Origin: Acidimicrobiia bacterium
GTDB taxonomy: Bacteria; Actinomycetota; Acidimicrobiia; IMCC26256; PALSA-555
Length of the DNA: 14,433 nt
Direction: 5' to 3'
Assembly: GCA_017853455.1 (NCBI GenBank)
Contig: JAFMJM010000037.1
Location: 1-14,433, forward strand
Of the stretch, positions 12,739 to 14,433 are shown piece by piece (position 1 is the stretch's first letter; every line of letters begins with the position of its first letter). The notes beneath the pieces are model-generated. The model saw nothing but the letters and a program-made list of their open reading frames with translations. It searched no databases and was not told where the DNA came from. Made by a program: the position numbers and the translations under genes.

Positions 12739-13527
12739 GTGGAGTTCGAGACGATCACCCTGGAGCGTCGTGACGGCGTGGCGCACCTCACCCTGAACCG
12801 GCCCGAGGCGCAGAACGCCCTGACGCTCCAGATGGGGCAGGACCTCCTGGCGGCGGCCACGAGCCTGGCCGACGATCCCTCGGTGCGGGCCGTGCTCATC
12901 ACCGGTACGGGCGCGCGGTTCTGCGCCGGCGGCGACGTCAAGGGCTTCGCCGAGGAGGGCGAGCGGGCCGGCCACCTGATCCGCGAGATCACCGTCCCGC
13001 TCCACGCCGCCGTGTCGCAGCTGACCCGCCTCGACGCCCCCGTGGTCGCCGCCGTGCACGGCAGCGCCGCCGGCGCGGGCATGGGCCTGGTGCTCGCCGC
13101 CGACCTGGTGGTGGCCGGCGAGTCGACGAAGTTCGTGATGGCCTACACCGCCATCGGGCTCTCACCCGACGGCTCCTCGTCGTGGTACCTGCCCCGGGTC
13201 GTGGGGCTGCACCGGGCGCTCGAGCTCGGGCTCACCAACCGGGCCCTCTCCGCCGCCGAGGCGCTCGACTGGGGCATCGTCAACCGGGTGGTTCCCGACG
13301 ACGAGGTGGCGTCGGCGGGTGCGGCGTTGGCCGGGCAACTGGCCGCCGGTCCCACCGGTGCGTTCGGCGCCGTCAAGCGCCTGATGCACGGTGCGTTCGA
13401 CCGACCCCTCGACGCGCAGTTGGCGCGCGAGTCCGAGGAGATGGCGCGAGCCGGGGCGTCGGCCGACGGCGTCGAGGGCGTGCGGGCCTTCGTCGAGAAG
13501 CGGCCGCCGGAGTTCGGCGGTCGCTGA
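12739..13527 (+). CDS. Crotonase-family (enoyl-CoA hydratase/isomerase) protein, PaaG-like
   Basis: A 262-residue crotonase-fold enzyme acting on an acyl-CoA thioester. The oxyanion hole is formed by FCAGGD (61-66) and HGSAAGAGMG (107-116). By alignment to rat enoyl-CoA hydratase, catalytic Glu144 is replaced by Gly116 and Glu164 by Tyr136, so ordinary hydration is unlikely. Instead, Asp144 in IGLSPDGSSSWYLPR (139-153) fits the single-acid arrangement of PaaG-like and other isomerases. The product name is therefore kept broad: an isomerase is favoured. The length is normal and no frameshift is seen. The gene follows the ABC permease by 24 bp and is convergent with an acyl-CoA synthetase, a plausible metabolic partner. 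Confidence 0.9.
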   Translation: MEFETITLERRDGVAHLTLNRPEAQNALTLQMGQDLLAAATSLADDPSVRAVLITGTGARFCAGGDVKGFAEEGERAGHLIREITVPLHAAVSQLTRLDAPVVAAVHGSAAGAGMGLVLAADLVVAGESTKFVMAYTAIGLSPDGSSSWYLPRVVGLHRALELGLTNRALSAAEALDWGIVNRVVPDDEVASAGAALAGQLAAGPTGAFGAVKRLMHGAFDRPLDAQLARESEEMARAGASADGVEGVRAFVEKRPPEFGGR

Positions 13528-13534
13528 GGCCCGT

Positions 13535-13551
13535 CGGGTCGACCGGACCCG
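13535..13551. terminator. Hairpin between the convergent crotonase and acyl-CoA synthetase genes
   Basis: CGGGTC (13535-13540) and GACCCG (13546-13551) form a perfect 6-bp stem with a 5-nt loop in the 36-bp gap between two converging genes. No T-tract is present. The position suits a bidirectional terminator. Confidence 0.45.
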
Positions 13552-13563
13552 GTTCTGGCGTCG

Positions 13564-14433
13564 TCAGACGATTCGCGAGTCCTGGTCGCCCCAATAGCGG
13601 TCGCGCAGGAGCCGCTTGTAGAGCTTGCCCGTGGGCTGTCGGGGGAGCTCGGCCTCGAAGTCGACGCTGACCGGGCACTTGTAGTGCGCCAGGTGGTCGC
13701 GGCAGAACGCGATGAGGTCGGCCGCGAGCTCGGGTCCGGCGTCGGACCACTCGATCGGCTGCACGACCGCCTTGACCTCCTCGCCCATCTCGGTGTTCGG
13801 CACGCCGAACACCGCGGCGTCCATCACCTTCGGGTGGGTGATGAGCAGATTCTCGGCCTCCTGGGGGTAGATGTTCACCCCGCCGGAGATGATCATGAAG
13901 TCGCGTCGGTCGGTGAGGTACAGGTAGCCGTCGCCGTCGAGGCGACCCATGTCACCCACGGTGCTCCAACCGTCGCGGTTGTGGGCCGACCGCGTCTTCT
14001 CGGGGTCCTTGTGGTACTCGAACTGCATCGACCGCTCGCCCGGCTCGAACCACACGACGCCGCTCTCGCCGACCGGGAGCTCGGTGCCGTCCTCGTCGAG
14101 GATGTGCACCGCGCCGGTGAGACACCGGCCGACCGACCCGGGGTGGGCCAGCCACTCGGGTGAGGTGATCATCGTCGAGCCCCCGCCCTCGGTGGCGGCG
14201 TAGTACTCCATGATGATCGGGCCCCACCACTCGATCATCTGCTGCTTCACCGGCACCGGGCACGGTGCCGCCGCGTGGATGACCAACTGCTGCGAAGACA
14301 CGTCGTAGCGCTCCCGGACTGCGGCAGGGAGCTTGAGCATCCGGACGAACATCGTGGGGACCCACTGGCTGACGGTCACCCGGTACGTCTCGATCGCGGC
14401 GAGCGCGGCCTCGGGGTCGAACCGCTCGAGCAC
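13564..14433 (-). CDS. Acyl-CoA synthetase (AMP-binding family), N-terminus cut by the window edge
   Basis: The C-terminal 290 codons of an ANL-superfamily adenylate-forming ligase that activates a fatty or aromatic acid to its CoA thioester. Numbering from the second codon visible at the edge, EYYAATEGG (76-84) is the A5 motif and STVGDMGRLDGDGYLYLTDR (157-176) carries the ribose-binding Asp161 (A7). RRDFMIISGGVNIYPQEAEN (176-195) is the A8 hinge and LPRQPTGKLYKR (263-274) the A10 motif, with the adenylation lysine Lys270. The N-terminal P-loop lies outside the window. The frame is open to the last base, so no start is claimed; a codon near the edge could act as a start but would lose half the protein. 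Convergent with the crotonase gene. The substrate cannot be read from this part. Confidence 0.95.
   Translation of the reverse strand: MLERFDPEAALAAIETYRVTVSQWVPTMFVRMLKLPAAVRERYDVSSQQLVIHAAAPCPVPVKQQMIEWWGPIIMEYYAATEGGGSTMITSPEWLAHPGSVGRCLTGAVHILDEDGTELPVGESGVVWFEPGERSMQFEYHKDPEKTRSAHNRDGWSTVGDMGRLDGDGYLYLTDRRDFMIISGGVNIYPQEAENLLITHPKVMDAAVFGVPNTEMGEEVKAVVQPIEWSDAGPELAADLIAFCRDHLAHYKCPVSVDFEAELPRQPTGKLYKRLLRDRYWGDQDSRIV

Noticed and set aside
11779..13059. A 426-codon minus-strand open frame opposite the permease and crotonase
   Set aside because: Asp/Arg/His/Gly-rich shadow sequence spanning two genuine plus-strand genes and the gap between them.
14431..14433. A GTG/ATG-like start of the acyl-CoA synthetase at the right edge
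   Set aside because: The frame is open to the last base and the protein would lack its N-terminal half; the gene simply continues outside the window.

Overview
The window is ordinary-looking chromosomal DNA from a very GC-rich bacterium, most likely an actinobacterium and plausibly of the Acidimicrobiia type. The reasons are a DUF3499-like protein (an actinobacterial family), a secreted Rpf-like (transglycosylase-like) cell-wall hydrolase, a two-FtsX-domain ABC permease of about 850 residues, many GTG starts, and repeated leaderless-type promoters. Lineage is inferred from gene content only. I see no tRNA or rRNA gene, insertion sequence, phage gene, CRISPR array or integration site.

Layout. 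Bases 1-2396, minus strand: a short-chain dehydrogenase cut by the left edge, an amidase-signature hydrolase and a DUF3499-like protein. They probably run in the order DUF3499, amidase, SDR, with likely internal promoters. Bases 2473-2931, plus: a small SnoaL/NTF2-like protein divergent from DUF3499. Bases 2932-3183: the richest intergenic region, with a stem-loop, 10-bp tandem repeats, a -10-like element and an 11-bp C-rich repeat. It leads into a secreted Rpf-like hydrolase (3184-3801). Bases 3840-8464, plus: a tight cluster of an ABC1/UbiB-family kinase-like protein, a 14-helix DHA2-type MFS exporter and a six-helix membrane protein that overlaps the MFS stop codon. Bases 8488-12714: prolipoprotein diacylglyceryl transferase (lgt), then a LolD/MacB-type ABC ATPase and its large permease. 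Bases 12739-13527: a crotonase-family enzyme. Bases 13564 to the right edge, minus: the C-terminal half of an acyl-CoA synthetase, convergent with the crotonase.

Two themes stand out. The centre (3184-12714) is about the cell envelope: wall remodelling, lipid or quinone-related kinase-like function, export, lipoprotein lipidation and an ABC exporter. The flanks (SDR, amidase, crotonase, acyl-CoA synthetase) are acyl-CoA and small-molecule catabolism. The most notable non-coding pattern is a recurring TANNNT hexamer 6-7 nt before a start codon without a Shine-Dalgarno, seen before DUF3499, ABC1 kinase, the six-helix protein and lgt, and in weaker form before the amidase. Genes with a strong GGAGG-like site (SDR, SnoaL, Rpf, ABC ATPase, crotonase) form a second class. 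I find no convincing undescribed multi-gene system; the best leads are regulatory.
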